A model generated the notes under the pieces. That model was not told where the DNA came from. It made no database searches and saw only the letters and a list, made by a program, of their open reading frames with translations. A program made the translations under genes and the position numbers. A stretch of 64,000 bases of DNA from Isoetes taiwanensis (taxonomy: Eukaryota > Streptophyta > Lycopodiopsida > Isoetales > Isoetaceae), in assembly GCA_021234155.1 (NCBI GenBank), contig JAJEKV010000071.1, forward strand, positions 1,995,138 through 2,059,137, written 5' to 3'. Of this stretch, positions 32,470-44,197 are shown piece after piece (position 1 is the stretch's first letter; every line of letters begins with the position of its first letter).

Positions 32470-33080
32470 ACTCAAGACCTAGTCTCCATCATGCCTCTTA
32501 TACTTTTTACGAATCTAGACCACATAACTATCACAACTCTCAAGTTTAAATTCGAAACGATGATCACGTTTCTATCCTTACACTAGGATGTCCATTGGGA
32601 GGCTTATCAAAGCCTTAAGTACATTCTAACAATTAACCTCCGAACAACATGAACGTAATTACCCAAACAGGGGGGGCCAGACGCTCAAAAAATCAAGGAT
32701 GGACTTGCAATTCGTTCGTTCACAAGTACCAACTAAGTATGAAGCAGCGGACCATGTTTCCTGAAGGGGCTCAAGGAGATCATTGACTCAAGACCTAGTC
32801 TCCATCATGTCTCTTATACTTTTTACGAATCTAGACCACATAACTATCACAACTCTCAAGTTTAAATTCGAAACGATGATCACGTTTCTATCCTTACACT
32901 ACGATGTCCATTGGGAGGCTTATCAAAGCCTTAAGTACATTCTAACAATTAACCTCCGAACAACATGATATCCTTACACTACGATGTCCATTTGGAGGCT
33001 TATCAAAGCCTTTACATTCTAACAATTAACCTCCGAACCACATGACCGTAATTACCCAAGAAGGGGGAATCAAGGATGGG
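32470..33080. repeat. Tandem duplication upstream of VPS16
   Basis: About 185 bp starting ACTCAAGACCTAGTCTCCAT (32470-32651) recurs at 32785-32968, with a third partial copy at 32969-33080. It ends about 200 bp before the VPS16 start codon. Confidence 0.9.
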
Positions 33081-33279
33081 CTCGGACCCTTTCAATGCAA
33101 CTAATACCCTTGAACTTTCAAATAGCAAGTCCTCAAAATAGCATGAAAGTACGGAGTACGGGCATGTACAATGGTCATCCTTAGGCAACGTAAAAAGTTG
33201 ATCTGGAAGATGGGTAATCTTTACTGAATACATAGATAGTGCAACAAGCAAAATTTGCTAGGAAGATTAGTCGCAAACC

Positions 33280-36200
33280 ATGTCTGTAGCTGCAGAATGG
33301 AGCGCCTTTGGGAAGTATTTTTACCGAAAGCAAGAAATTTACTCTATGTGTTGGCAGAAGGTGGATCTAAGAGGCCATAAGGTAGCTTGTGCTCGATTTG
33401 GTGGACCCATTGCTATCATAAGGGATGATGCGAAGATTGTTCAACTGAGAGCAGAATCTGCAAGACCTAAGCTTTTGATATTCACATCTTCAGGTATACT
33501 CCTTGCATCTGTTCTATGGGATAGGCCAGGAGGAAGGTTGATTGGTATTGGGTGGACAGATGAAGAAATTCTGTTGTGTATAATGCAAGATGGTACTGTC
33601 TTTCAATATAATGTGCATGGTGAACTTTTGCCAGAGCACATTACTCTTGGCAGAGAGTGCTGGGAACAGGGAGTTGCAGATTGTGTCATTTGGGGTAATG
33701 GGTTGGTATGTATCACAGAAGCTAATCAGTTGTTTTGTGTTCCTGATTTGAGCAATCCTCAGGCAACCAAACTAGCAAATTTGAACCTAGAAGAGCCTCC
33801 ACTTTGCATGACAGTTATTGAGCCACAGCATACTGTTTCTGGACATGTAGAAGTGTTGTTGGGAGTTGGATCCTCTGTGTTTATTGTTGATCAAGATTCT
33901 GTCCAAGATCAGGGTATTCTGTTTGGACCACTGCAGAAAATAGCTGTGTCTCCAACTGGCATTCAAGGAATTTTGCTTGCTTGCTTTACTCATGATGGGC
34001 GCCTTCTTGTTGTTACCCCTGATTTTTCAAGCATTAGAGCTGAATTCAATGCACAGGTAGGAGTTTACACAAATATCCAATTGCATCAATATATTATTTG
34101 TTTGCGATGAAAAAGTTTCATCATCTAAGGATTCACATGGTATTGTCTGATGACAATTATCTTAAATGCAGTCGGCATTACCACCGGATCAATTAACATG
34201 GTGTGGAGTAGATACTGTTTTGTTGTATTGGGAAGAAACTCTGTTAATGGTTGGTCCTGCTGGTGCATCTGTCAAATACCCTTACGAGGAGCCTCTTGTT
34301 CTTATTCCTGAGTGTGATGGAGTCCGGATATTATCCAACTCATATATGGAGTTCCTGCAACGTGTCCCAGATTCAACGCTTTCAATTTTTTCCATTGGGA
34401 GCACATCGCCAGCTGCAATGCTGTACGATGCACTCGACCATTTTGATAGACGCAGTATCAAGGTAGGATCTATGTGAACATATAACTTAATCAAACAGCA
34501 GTCATTTTGAGAACTTCTTGTTTCCTAATCACAGGCAGATGAGAATCTTACCTTAATCAGTTCTTCTCTTTCCGAAGCAGTTGAGTGCTGTATTAATGCA
34601 GCTGGGCATGAATTTGATATATCACAACAGCGTACTCTCATGCGTGCTGCCTCATATGGGCATGCTTTCTGCAGGTAAATATAGTTGCTCGCTGTTTTGC
34701 CTTAGTAACCAATCTTAAAATTAATTTCATTTAAAACCATAAGACCATGAGCTCTTGAGCATGGTTTCACTACAGTTGTAACTGTGGTGCATAAAACAGC
34801 TTTCTGTTGTATTTCATAATATATAAATGTTTGTGGCCATGGTGCAGTGGCTTCCCGCGTGACCGCTTTCCACAAATGTACAAAATATTAAGGGTACTTA
34901 ACGCCGTGCGGAGATTTGAGATTGGCATTCCTCTTACAATACAACAATTGAAGGTAAGGTATTTTCAGTATTTCTGTCCCTCATCTAGCATGTCTTTTGG
35001 TGATTGAAGAATCTGTTCCTCCAGGCTGCATGTACTACCTTATGTTGAAGACAGTTGAATTCCATGCCCCCTGTTTCATGCCTAGATTACATGTTTGTCA
35101 TTGAAGCCATTTAAGTCATGGCAGTCAGAATGTCCTGACTCTATTTATCTGGTTAAAAGATGTCTACACTCAGATCCTTTTTGTTACTTTTCTGCACCAG
35201 TTTTGTTTCTTGACTACTCCCTAAATAATTCCATTGCAAGTTTTGTGCAGGTTTTGACAGAACCTGTTTTGATTGCTCGTTTAGTCAATGCATATCGGCA
35301 CCTGCTTGCATTCCGCATATCAGAATATCTAGGCCTTGGCCAGGTTAGTTTTCATCAATTTGTGTCTTCTCTTAGATCTGTAAATATTACATTTTTTGTG
35401 TGCTTATAGCAGAACATTTACGACTTTCATGTGATTACTTTTATTGTGTACATCAGTCTTGGAGAGGTTTTATCTGGTCTGACACATATTGTGCTTTGTA
35501 CCTTTGGTTAAATCTGGAAACTTCTGCACCTTTTATTTACCGGGAACTTCATGAGTAGACTTCCTCATCTCTACACATTTTGCTTTTGCTCAACGAGAAC
35601 AATGCCATTGATATTTTTCAAAAAAACTATGTGTAACATCTTGGCAAGAGAATGACCCTAATGAGCTTAATGGATTTGCTTAAGTCATGGACATGGCCTC
35701 TAATCTGTCTCACAATGGCAGGATACAAAGGCTATATTGTACTTTAAGCTCTCATTGAGCTATTATTGTGAGTTTATTTGGAACTCTTATTGATGTTGAT
35801 GCATCTGTTTGTGAAGCCAGGAAACTGTCCTTGTGCATTGGGCATGCTCAAAGATAAAAGTGGCCAATGCAGTGGCCAATGCAGTTCCAGATACCTCATT
35901 GCTTGATGTGATACTTGACAAGGTATTGTGATACCAGACTTGTTCCAGTTTTTGCATGCATTGTTTAGAGGGAATCATATCTAAATTGCTGTCAACATCT
36001 ATTCAGCTGAAAACATGCCCCGGAATCCCATATGCTGCTGTTGCAGCATATGCACATAAAAGTGGACGACGCAAATTAGCTGCACTTCTTTTGGATTATG
36101 AGCCACGCTCTGGTGAACAGGTAGTTTTTGGTTTATAGATTTATTTATATGATGTCTCATTTCCACCTCTATTATCATCTATGCATCACATTCAAAACAC

Positions 36201-39200
36201 ATCATACATCTTTTATTATGGCAAAGTTGGCTTAAACATTGAGAATAGCTAGTATTTTAATTGTTTTTCTTTACATTGTTGATTTTGTATGAGTTTCGAT
36301 CTACATCCCTAAATGCTGATTGCTGAGTACTTGGGCTGCTTTAATTCTTGGGCGAAGGGCTGAACGGACATGAAGCATAAGACATTTTCGTGTTTTTGAT
36401 GGTTCAAATAGTTATGTCTACAGATAACCAATTTGTTAGTCTTAAGAAAGGCACATAGAAACTCGAGTACGGAGAAAAGGATGTTGGCAGCACTTGGACA
36501 TTTGTGAGCTTCTTTTCTGAGTACCTTGGAAATAAAAAGGGCCCAGATGCATGTTCTAGTGCAAATACTCTGTTTAATTCCTCTATAATTTTTAATTTAA
36601 GGCATTTGGCTCCATCAAATTTCAGAGAAGAAATTTTCTTATTGGTGGTTTGTCATTTTAGGTTCCTCTTCTGGTAAGCATGGGAGAAGAAGAAAGGGCA
36701 CTGCAAAAAGCAATTGAAAGTGGAGACACCGATCTTGTTTATTTTACAATCTTTCACTTGTGGCAGAAGGTATCTCCTCATCAGTTTAATGAAATTTCTG
36801 TTTATTCTGTACACCAGATCCATTGAAACATTAATACCATCTATGTGATGCATTAAAGTATTCATTATATTTTGGCACTGAACTGAGATCTGGTGAATGC
36901 ATCATTATTAATGAAAATAGTATCAGCTTCTATGCCTTCGTCTTTATGACAGAAACATCTTATCTCCTGACCATCTTTCTCTTTTGCTCTCGAAATTTTT
37001 TATTCTGGCAGAAACCTGTGGTGGAGTTTTTCCGCATCATACAAGGGAAACAACTTGCACGCGATCTTTTTGTGTCTTATGCTAGGTATTTAAGTGTATA
37101 ATAAGCTCTTAAGTCACATGTGTGTACCTAAAAATTTTATAGTTCTGAAACCAACCGAAGATGTGATGAGAAGGATTGGCTCGACTAAGAGCAAGCTCAA
37201 CCTGCCGAAATGAGCTTGTTTTTAGGCCATTCCCCTTTTTCCTTCCCATAAACCTTTACTTTTAGCATCTCCCGGCTGCCCATCCAATGACAAGAAAACT
37301 CTCTACAGCATCCTAAGGTTATGTGATTATGTTCCACAAGCTCATGCATGGTTGCACCGCAGCACTTTCCCATGCGTCTGCAACTAAATTGAACAAACAA
37401 CTGGACGGAGCAGGTAGCGGAACAGCTTTTGAAACAAAAAAACTACTAACAGTTCCTACACTATGTCAAGTGGGACACATGCATTATATTATGGCAGGAG
37501 CTGATCGATCTAGCAGTAGGAGTCCCAAACAATTTATATGGCAGCAAGCTATAATAGATAGTAGTTAGTTATAAACTTGAGACACATTGACATCACCATC
37601 ATCTATGTCATCTTCATCAGATTCTTCATCGTAGTTTGGAGGTCTTCACCTTGCCACAGTAACTACATTGCATTTTCTCGCCCCTGGTTCCTCTGTACAC
37701 TTGCCCAGAATAGCGTTATGCTCTCTGAAGAGCCAATGAATTTCCTTCCCCGTTTACTAAAGCTTGATGCTTGAACTCTGTCTGGAATGTTTCTAAAAAA
37801 GCCACCATTTTGGAAAGGAGAAGAAGAGCCTTGTGTGAATTGGAAAAGGAAAGAAGAGATCTGGGCAAATTTGGCAGTTGCATGGTATCTTTCGAAGACA
37901 GTGCATTGTAAATGATAGAATTAAGGAGACGTAGGTATTAAATCTGGCCGATTTACATGTTTGGGATGTCCATACTGGAAAAAGGCAACAAAGGATGACT
38001 ATATAAGCCTAAAGCAAACGTGTTTCATGCAGATTGAGAGACCCAAATTGCATTCCGTTTGATGTGTTCTGTTGTGATCCGTTTCATTGCTATGTTCCGG
38101 TGCAATCAGACTGATTATGCATGTTATGCAGTGCAAATAGTAAGGCATTTTATGATGTTTCAGTTAGAAATTACATCCATGCACTTTCCAGCCATGAACA
38201 AGTTCTTTTGTACATAACCTGTTTGCTGAACCTGTTATCCTTAAATAGAATGGATGATTGACAATCCTGACTTGCATGGAAAACAGCCTATGCTCCTATG
38301 TGGGAGGATGTGAGCTTGGTTATGGCAGATATTATTGTCCAACTATATTGTCTACTACATGCAGGGAATTTAGTGAGAGTTTTTGTGACAAGTTCTTCAA
38401 TATTTACAAACGTGTTCCTTTGGGCACAAGTCTGAACCAAATTAATTAAACAAAAAACTTATAGACTAAGACTTTAGAGATTAAACATTGTTTTGCTTCT
38501 TTCTACTATCTATTTATGCTGGATTCTGTATGTGTAGACAAAATGAACCTACGATATTGAGGGAGTTTTTTTTGTCTTCGGGACAACCACAGGTACTTAA
38601 AATCTAAATAGTGGCTTTGTGGTTTAACAACCGAAACTCAACCATATGATGGAAGCATGTTATTATCTGTCCTGAACAACACATTTATGATGTTATAATG
38701 GTATGTGGTTGTAAGTCTTCACATTTCTTTTCATTTAAAGACTGTAAAACCAAGGGAGCATTTCCTAGATGGGTCCACAATAGTGTATTTTTAGCATGCT
38801 AGGCATATCAAACAATTATTGTGCTCCATAAGAGGTTTGGGAGCTTATGAAGCGCCACACTACAGACTTTCTCCATGCACATATGAAGCAGCATGCTGCC
38901 TCTGCCTCCCGAATTGAGTATTATGGACAATTCAAGGGCAATATTGAACTGCTCTAACGTGGTATTAGCCAACCCAAGTATATGTGCTTGGGTTTGAAAC
39001 TTTGTGCAATACCTGGTTAAGCTTCGACCCAATATCCAAACGTATAAGGTAATCATCCATTGTACACCATAAGGGACTACACGATTTCCGAAAATCGAAA
39101 GCTTAAGTTGTTTCACACTAAGACATTGGGCATCATCCATTGACAAACACTGTTGAGAGTGTATGGCTATTACATTATGAGTTTGCATATGCTATGACTT

Positions 39201-40619
39201 TATTTTCTTATTTGTGTACAAGTATATCTAGGGGAAGGGCATGTGAATGATGTATATTGTTTGCCAACTCTTTTGGTGGAACGCTTCATGTGGCGTGTGA
39301 ATTAGTTGGGAGTGTTATGACAGGCACAAAGTGGGGTAGAGGGGCTATTCGGCGTCTTCATTTGCAGCTTCAGAGATAGTTTAATTCGTTGAAGGAATCC
39401 TTAACTGTGGTTGAATATCTCCTTAGACACATATGACTTTGATATAGGGACTCCTATTCTGGTTGTGGGGAGTTTAAAGGCACAGTAGTGTGGACAGTCT
39501 TTCTATTAATTTAACCAGTTAATTTAATTATTTCAATAATAAATGGATAAAGCATAGTAATAGTATGTTGTTGTATTGCCAGTGTGCAGCAGAAATACTC
39601 TTGAAAGAAGCTTGGCAGAATGCGGAGAACCCTGCCACTCGTCAAGGTTCATCTCTTCAAGGTCCACGCCTCAGGCTTCTGGAGGAAGCCCAAGATCTCT
39701 ACACACAAACTAAGGAGCACTCATTTGAAGCCAAGGCCATTGAAGAACATGCTAAACTTCTGAAGTATTGTCTTTTGACCTTTTAAGAATTGACTAACAT
39801 TTTCCAATTGAATCTGACTGATTGCTAAATTATTGTTTTGCGCACAGAGTGCAGCAGGAATTAGAAACCAGGACTGGTCAACCTATTTTTGTTGACTCTA
39901 GCATAAGTGATACCATTCGCACATGCATAGTGCTTGGGAACCACCAAGATCTTTAAATCGAATCGTGTTCTATTTAAGGTTGACAGGCTTCTCTATGTAT
40001 ACTAGCTTTTTTTATCTAACTTTGCTGACCTTTCCTATGTTTGTTCAGGTTCCAGACAAGAGGTTTTATTGGCTGAAAGTATTAGGCTTAGCAACTGCTA
40101 AGAAGTGGGAGGCACTGGAGAAATTCTCAAAAGAGAGGAAGCCACCAGTCGGTAAGATCATTCTCTATAGAGGGCTTTCGTGGAGTTGATTTTCAATTTT
40201 GTTAGCAGATTAAACTGTGCGGATAGAGCTTTCCGTTATGACAATTCATTTGCATTTAATCTATTATGTTCCTATCCAGGATACAAACCATTTGCAGAAG
40301 CATGTATTGAAGAGGGTGAGAATGCAGAGGCATTGAAATATATAACAAAGCTTTCTGATCCCCAAGAAAAGGCAGAGGTTAGCTCCTTGAAGGGTTATTT
40401 AATTGAGCCTATAAGAACTAATAGTCCAGCATCTTCTAATGGGTTTATTCACTGCAGATGTTTGCTCGCATTGGCATGGCAAAGGAAGCTGCTGAAGCTT
40501 CTTCACAAGCAAAAGATGGAGAATTTTTGGGGCGTTTAAGATCTACATTTGGACAAAACACAGCTGCAGCTTCTTTACTTGATACCTTATGGGACCGCTT
40601 GTCATTACAAACTGCTTAG
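33280..40619 (+). CDS. VPS16: VPS16, core subunit of HOPS/CORVET tethering complexes (15 exons, one frameshift)
   Basis: Vacuolar sorting protein 16 (plant VACUOLELESS1-type), a class C VPS core subunit of HOPS and CORVET at endosome/vacuole membranes, binding VPS33 and needed for vacuole fusion. Exons, all GT-AG: 33280-34056, 34172-34462, 34535-34674, 34848-34953, 35251-35343, 35821-35922, 36007-36120, 36662-36769, 37012-37085, 38538-38592, 39583-39764, 39848-39978, 40049-40151, 40280-40377, 40458-40619. The N-terminal beta-propeller (GGPIAIIRDD, FTHDGRLLVV, LIPECDGVRILSNSYMEFL) and C-terminal helical half (RVLNAV, TQTKEHSFEAKAIEEHAKLL, PDKRFYWLKVLGLATAKKW) fit the family throughout. Exon 12 has one extra base around 39950-39956, so the frame meets TAA at 39954-39956 and would lose the last 130 or so residues. 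This is either an assembly error or a damaging allele. A 12-bp duplication (GTGGCCAATGCA twice) lies in exon 6. Confidence 0.95.
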
Positions 40620-40647
40620 GTTTTATATATGCTATCTTAGTAATGTT

Positions 40648-42028
40648 ATGCTGTTTGATTAAATTATATGTTCACGTAGATCCTACCTTGATACTGCGTC
40701 TATCAAAATGGTCAAGTGCATCGTACAGCATTGCAGCTGGCGATGTGCTCCCAATGGAAAAAATTGAAAGCGTTGAATCTGGGACACGTTGCAGGAACTC
40801 CATATATGAGTTGGATAATATCCGGACTCCATCACACTCAGGAATAAGAACAAGAGGCTCCTCGTAAGGGTATTTGACAGATGCACCAGCAGGACCAACC
40901 ATTAACAAAGTTTCTTCCCAATACAACAAAATAGTATCTACTCCACACCATGTTAATTGATCCGGTGGTAATGCCGACTGCATTTAAGATAATTGTCATC
41001 AGACAATACCATGTGAATCCTTAGATGATGAAACTTTTTCATCGCAAACAAATAATATATTGATGCAATTGGATGTTTGTGTAAACTCCTACCTGTGCAT
41101 TGAATTCAGCTCTAATGCTTGAAAAATCAGGGGTAACAACAAGAAGGCGCCCATCATGAGTAAAGCAAGCAAGCAAAATTCCTTGAATGCCGGTTGGAGA
41201 CACAACTATTTTCTCGCAGATGGTCCAAACGTAATACCCCGATCTTGGACAGAATCTTGATCAACAATAAAACACAGAGGATCCAACTCCCAACAACACT
41301 TCTACATGTCGTAAACAAGATATCTTTGTGGCTCAATAACCGTCATGCAAAGTGGAGGCTCTTCTAGGTTCAAATTTGCTAGTTTGGTTGCCTCGAGGAT
41401 TGCTCAAATCAGGAACACAAAACAACCGATTAGCTTCGCGATACATACCAACCCATTACCCCAAATGACACAATCGCAACTCCCGTTCCCAAAGACTCTC
41501 GCTAAGAGTAATGTGCTCTCGGCAAAAGTTCACCATGCACATTATATTGAAAGACAGTACCATCTTGCATTATACACAAATGAATTTCTTACCCAATACC
41601 AATCAACCTTCCTCTGGCCTATCCCATAGAACAGATTCAAGGAGTATACGAAGATGTGAATATCAAAAGCTTAGGTCTTGCAGATTCGCTCTCGGTTGAA
41701 CAATCTTCGTGATCATCCCTTATGATAGCAATGGGTCCACCAAATCGAAAGCACAAGCTACCGTATGGCCTCTTAGATCCACCTTCTGCCAACACATAGA
41801 GTAAATTTCTTGCTTTCGGTAAAAATACTTCCCAAAGGCGCTCCATTCTGCAGCTACAGACATGGTTTGCGACTAATCTTCCTAGCAAATTTTGCTTGTT
41901 GCACTATCTATGTATTCAGTAAAGATTACCCATCTTCCAGATCAACTTTTTACGTTGCCTAAGGATGACCATTGTACATGCCCGTACTCCGTACTTTCAT
42001 GCTACTTGCTATTTGAAAGTTCAAGGGT
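40648..42028 (-). pseudogene. Inverted copy of VPS16 5' end (promoter, exon 1, intron 1, exon 2)
   Basis: Reverse complement of about 33108-34500. Exon 2 and intron 1 are nearly identical (for example LTWCGVDTILLYWEETLLMV). Exon 1 is riddled with small indels and cannot be translated as a whole. It begins only about 30 bp after the VPS16 stop codon, so the VPS16 3' UTR would be antisense to its own exons 2 and 1. The copy ends at 42028 within a sequence shared with the upstream region, after a small deletion. Confidence 0.95.
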
Positions 42029-43759
42029 GGTCCCACCAAGTGACCTTCCCCTACATTATAGAAACATAAAAACTATTAACTACATTATAGAAACATAAAA
42101 ACTATTAATTGGCTTATTTCCCACTATTATTCATTATTTTTCATTCTTTATCGGTTTTTTCCTCATGTTTGATTTTTGACCATTGATCTTTGGAATATTC
42201 TGTGTTCTGTGCCAAATCGAAGGCCATTAGTTTTTTTGCCAATAATTCGCCCGCCACTTCCAATGTTTAAACGCTACATATGGTTAGAAGATTTTTTTTT
42301 AAAAAAAAGGTCAAGTCGTGCCTCTGCTGGCATCGATTGCAGATGGCAACGCATTCGGAGCCAAGGCCATGAGATTCGGCGAAGAAGCTCCAGGCCTTCA
42401 CCATGCCCCGGCTCCACGCCCACAGCAAGTCTACTGGAAAATCTACAAATCTACATCACGCCCCCAGCAAGTTGACTGGGCAAATGCAAAACTCAAGAAG
42501 AAAAATTGAATCCATGCCTCTGCTGGCATCCATTGCTGATGGTAACACAGAACCAGCATGAACCCAGCCGGAGCCTTCGCCACCCTAAGCAACCTAAGCC
42601 GGAATCATCCTGGAAGCAACCCATAGCCCCTAAGCAACTCGTAAGCAACCCAGCCGGAATCGACCATAGCTCCTAACCAACCCAGCCGGAATCATCCTGG
42701 AAGCAAGCACTATGAATCAGCCCATGCCGAAACCCCTGCCTGCCTGCCCGTCCCACTGGAATCCATTCACGCCCCTGCTCAAAAAAGAAAGCAGCGTGTG
42801 TTCTTATCCTTCTATCCTCAAACCATGCAGATCAACACCACAATAATCACATCCCAGATATTTTGACTGGCCAAAAAGCAGCTCAAATCACTCAAAAAAT
42901 ACTCTCTGACTACGGTTTCGCATACATATGCCCCCAAAATCTAGTCCCAACCATCGGTGAGATACCCTCCCCAAATACCAGACAAAATAATTAGAACATT
43001 ATGTGTTCTCTCATGGTTGATTTGGATTGTGATTTGCAAGCGCAAGCAAAAAACTATCAAATTTTTGCATGGGTTTGAGAGCTAGTTATAAATCTTTGCC
43101 TTCATGTTTGCAATGAAACCCATTTACTTTCCCATATCAATTCTTGCATCTCTAGCCTATCCTCGTGGCTGGCCACATCATCTAGTTTTATCCTAAACCA
43201 TTGGATGTGCTAATATTCTCATCATGGCTGAGGAAATCTAATGCGGGCCGTAGTGTTCGAGCTTGGGTTTTCTCGTCTCACTTTCTTTATGGTTCTTGTT
43301 TTCATTGTGTCTTCTGGTACCTTTAGATTATGGGAGATTCCATGGAATCTCCCACATCAAGGCCAGTACACCAGACCCCTTCGATCTCCACAGGGTGACC
43401 TACAAACTAGACGAAGTTAGACTGCCAGGAAGCTCGAGACTGGGTGAGAGATTGATTCCATGCTCATTCTGCCACAAAAAATCCAAAAGCAATTTGTGTC
43501 TGGAGCCCTGTTTGGAGAACTAAAGTGCACAAACCATATCAGGAAATTTAATGTCTGCTTTCTTGAAATGTAAGAGCACATGATCTTCCTTAAACTCTGC
43601 TCTTGAAGGTAGAATGAGATCATCATCAATAAGATTATAAAATGGTTCCGATTCTCTCAAACTTTTAAGCTATAAAACACCTGCTCTTCAGAAAAACAAT
43701 CAACGGTGGTCACCTAGGACACTTATTTTCAATTTTGCTTCAAGATTATTAATCTGTTT
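42029..43759. other. Non-coding stretch with short repeats
   Basis: Contains a 31-bp tandem pair (CTACATTATAGAAACATAAA at 42051 and 42082), a 30-bp direct repeat (CCTCTGCTGGCATCGATTGC at 42319, diverged at 42516), and degenerate AACCCAGCCGGAATCATCC units at about 42590-42720. No gene recognised. Confidence 0.5.
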
Positions 43760-44197
43760 TGTAACATACCTGGGAGACCGCTTGAATGGATCTTGGTGTC
43801 ACGTTCCTGAGACACTGGCATAAATGGGTAGAAGCGACTACTCATAAACGTCTAAACGATTTTGCTCAGTTGGTTAAGGGCATGTCGGCAAGGAACATTA
43901 CATTTGGTATCAAAGCAGGGCTGGAGTTCGAGTACCGGGGCGTAAATGACATGAATGTCATATGACACGTAATTCTACTGCGGAGGGAAAGTACAGTGTG
44001 GTTGTGTCCACAGTGGATGCTCGAGGACAAGCATAGTTCTAGTGGGAGAGAGTGTAATAGACCCATGGGAGACCGCTTGAGTGGATCTTGGTTTCGTGTT
44101 CCCGAGACACCGAAATAAATGGGTAGAAGCAACTACTTATAAACGTCTAGATGGTTTTGTCCAGTTGGTTAAGGGCATGTCGATTAGGAACGTTACA
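43760..44197 (+). mobile_element. Complete TRIM (miniature LTR retrotransposon)
   Basis: LTRs of about 143 bp at 43760-43902 (TGTAACATACC...GAACATTACA) and 44053-44197 (TGTAATAGACC...GAACGTTACA) have TGTAA...TTACA ends. A primer-binding site (TGGTATCAAAGC) starts 3 bp after the left LTR. A polypurine tract (GTGGGAGAGAG) abuts the right LTR. The flanks TGTTT and TGTTC look like a 5-bp target-site duplication with one difference. There is no coding capacity in the 150-bp interior. The LTR also contains a tRNA box A-like string (GCTCAGTTGGTTAAGGGCAT). Confidence 0.85.

Noticed and set aside
34807-35409. Small open frames in VPS16 introns
   Set aside because: They overlap exon ends by chance and run into intron sequence after the splice donors.
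40680-40983. An independent minus-strand VPS16-like gene
   Set aside because: It is the inverted partial copy of VPS16 exon 2 and lacks all later exons; exon 1 is unreadable.
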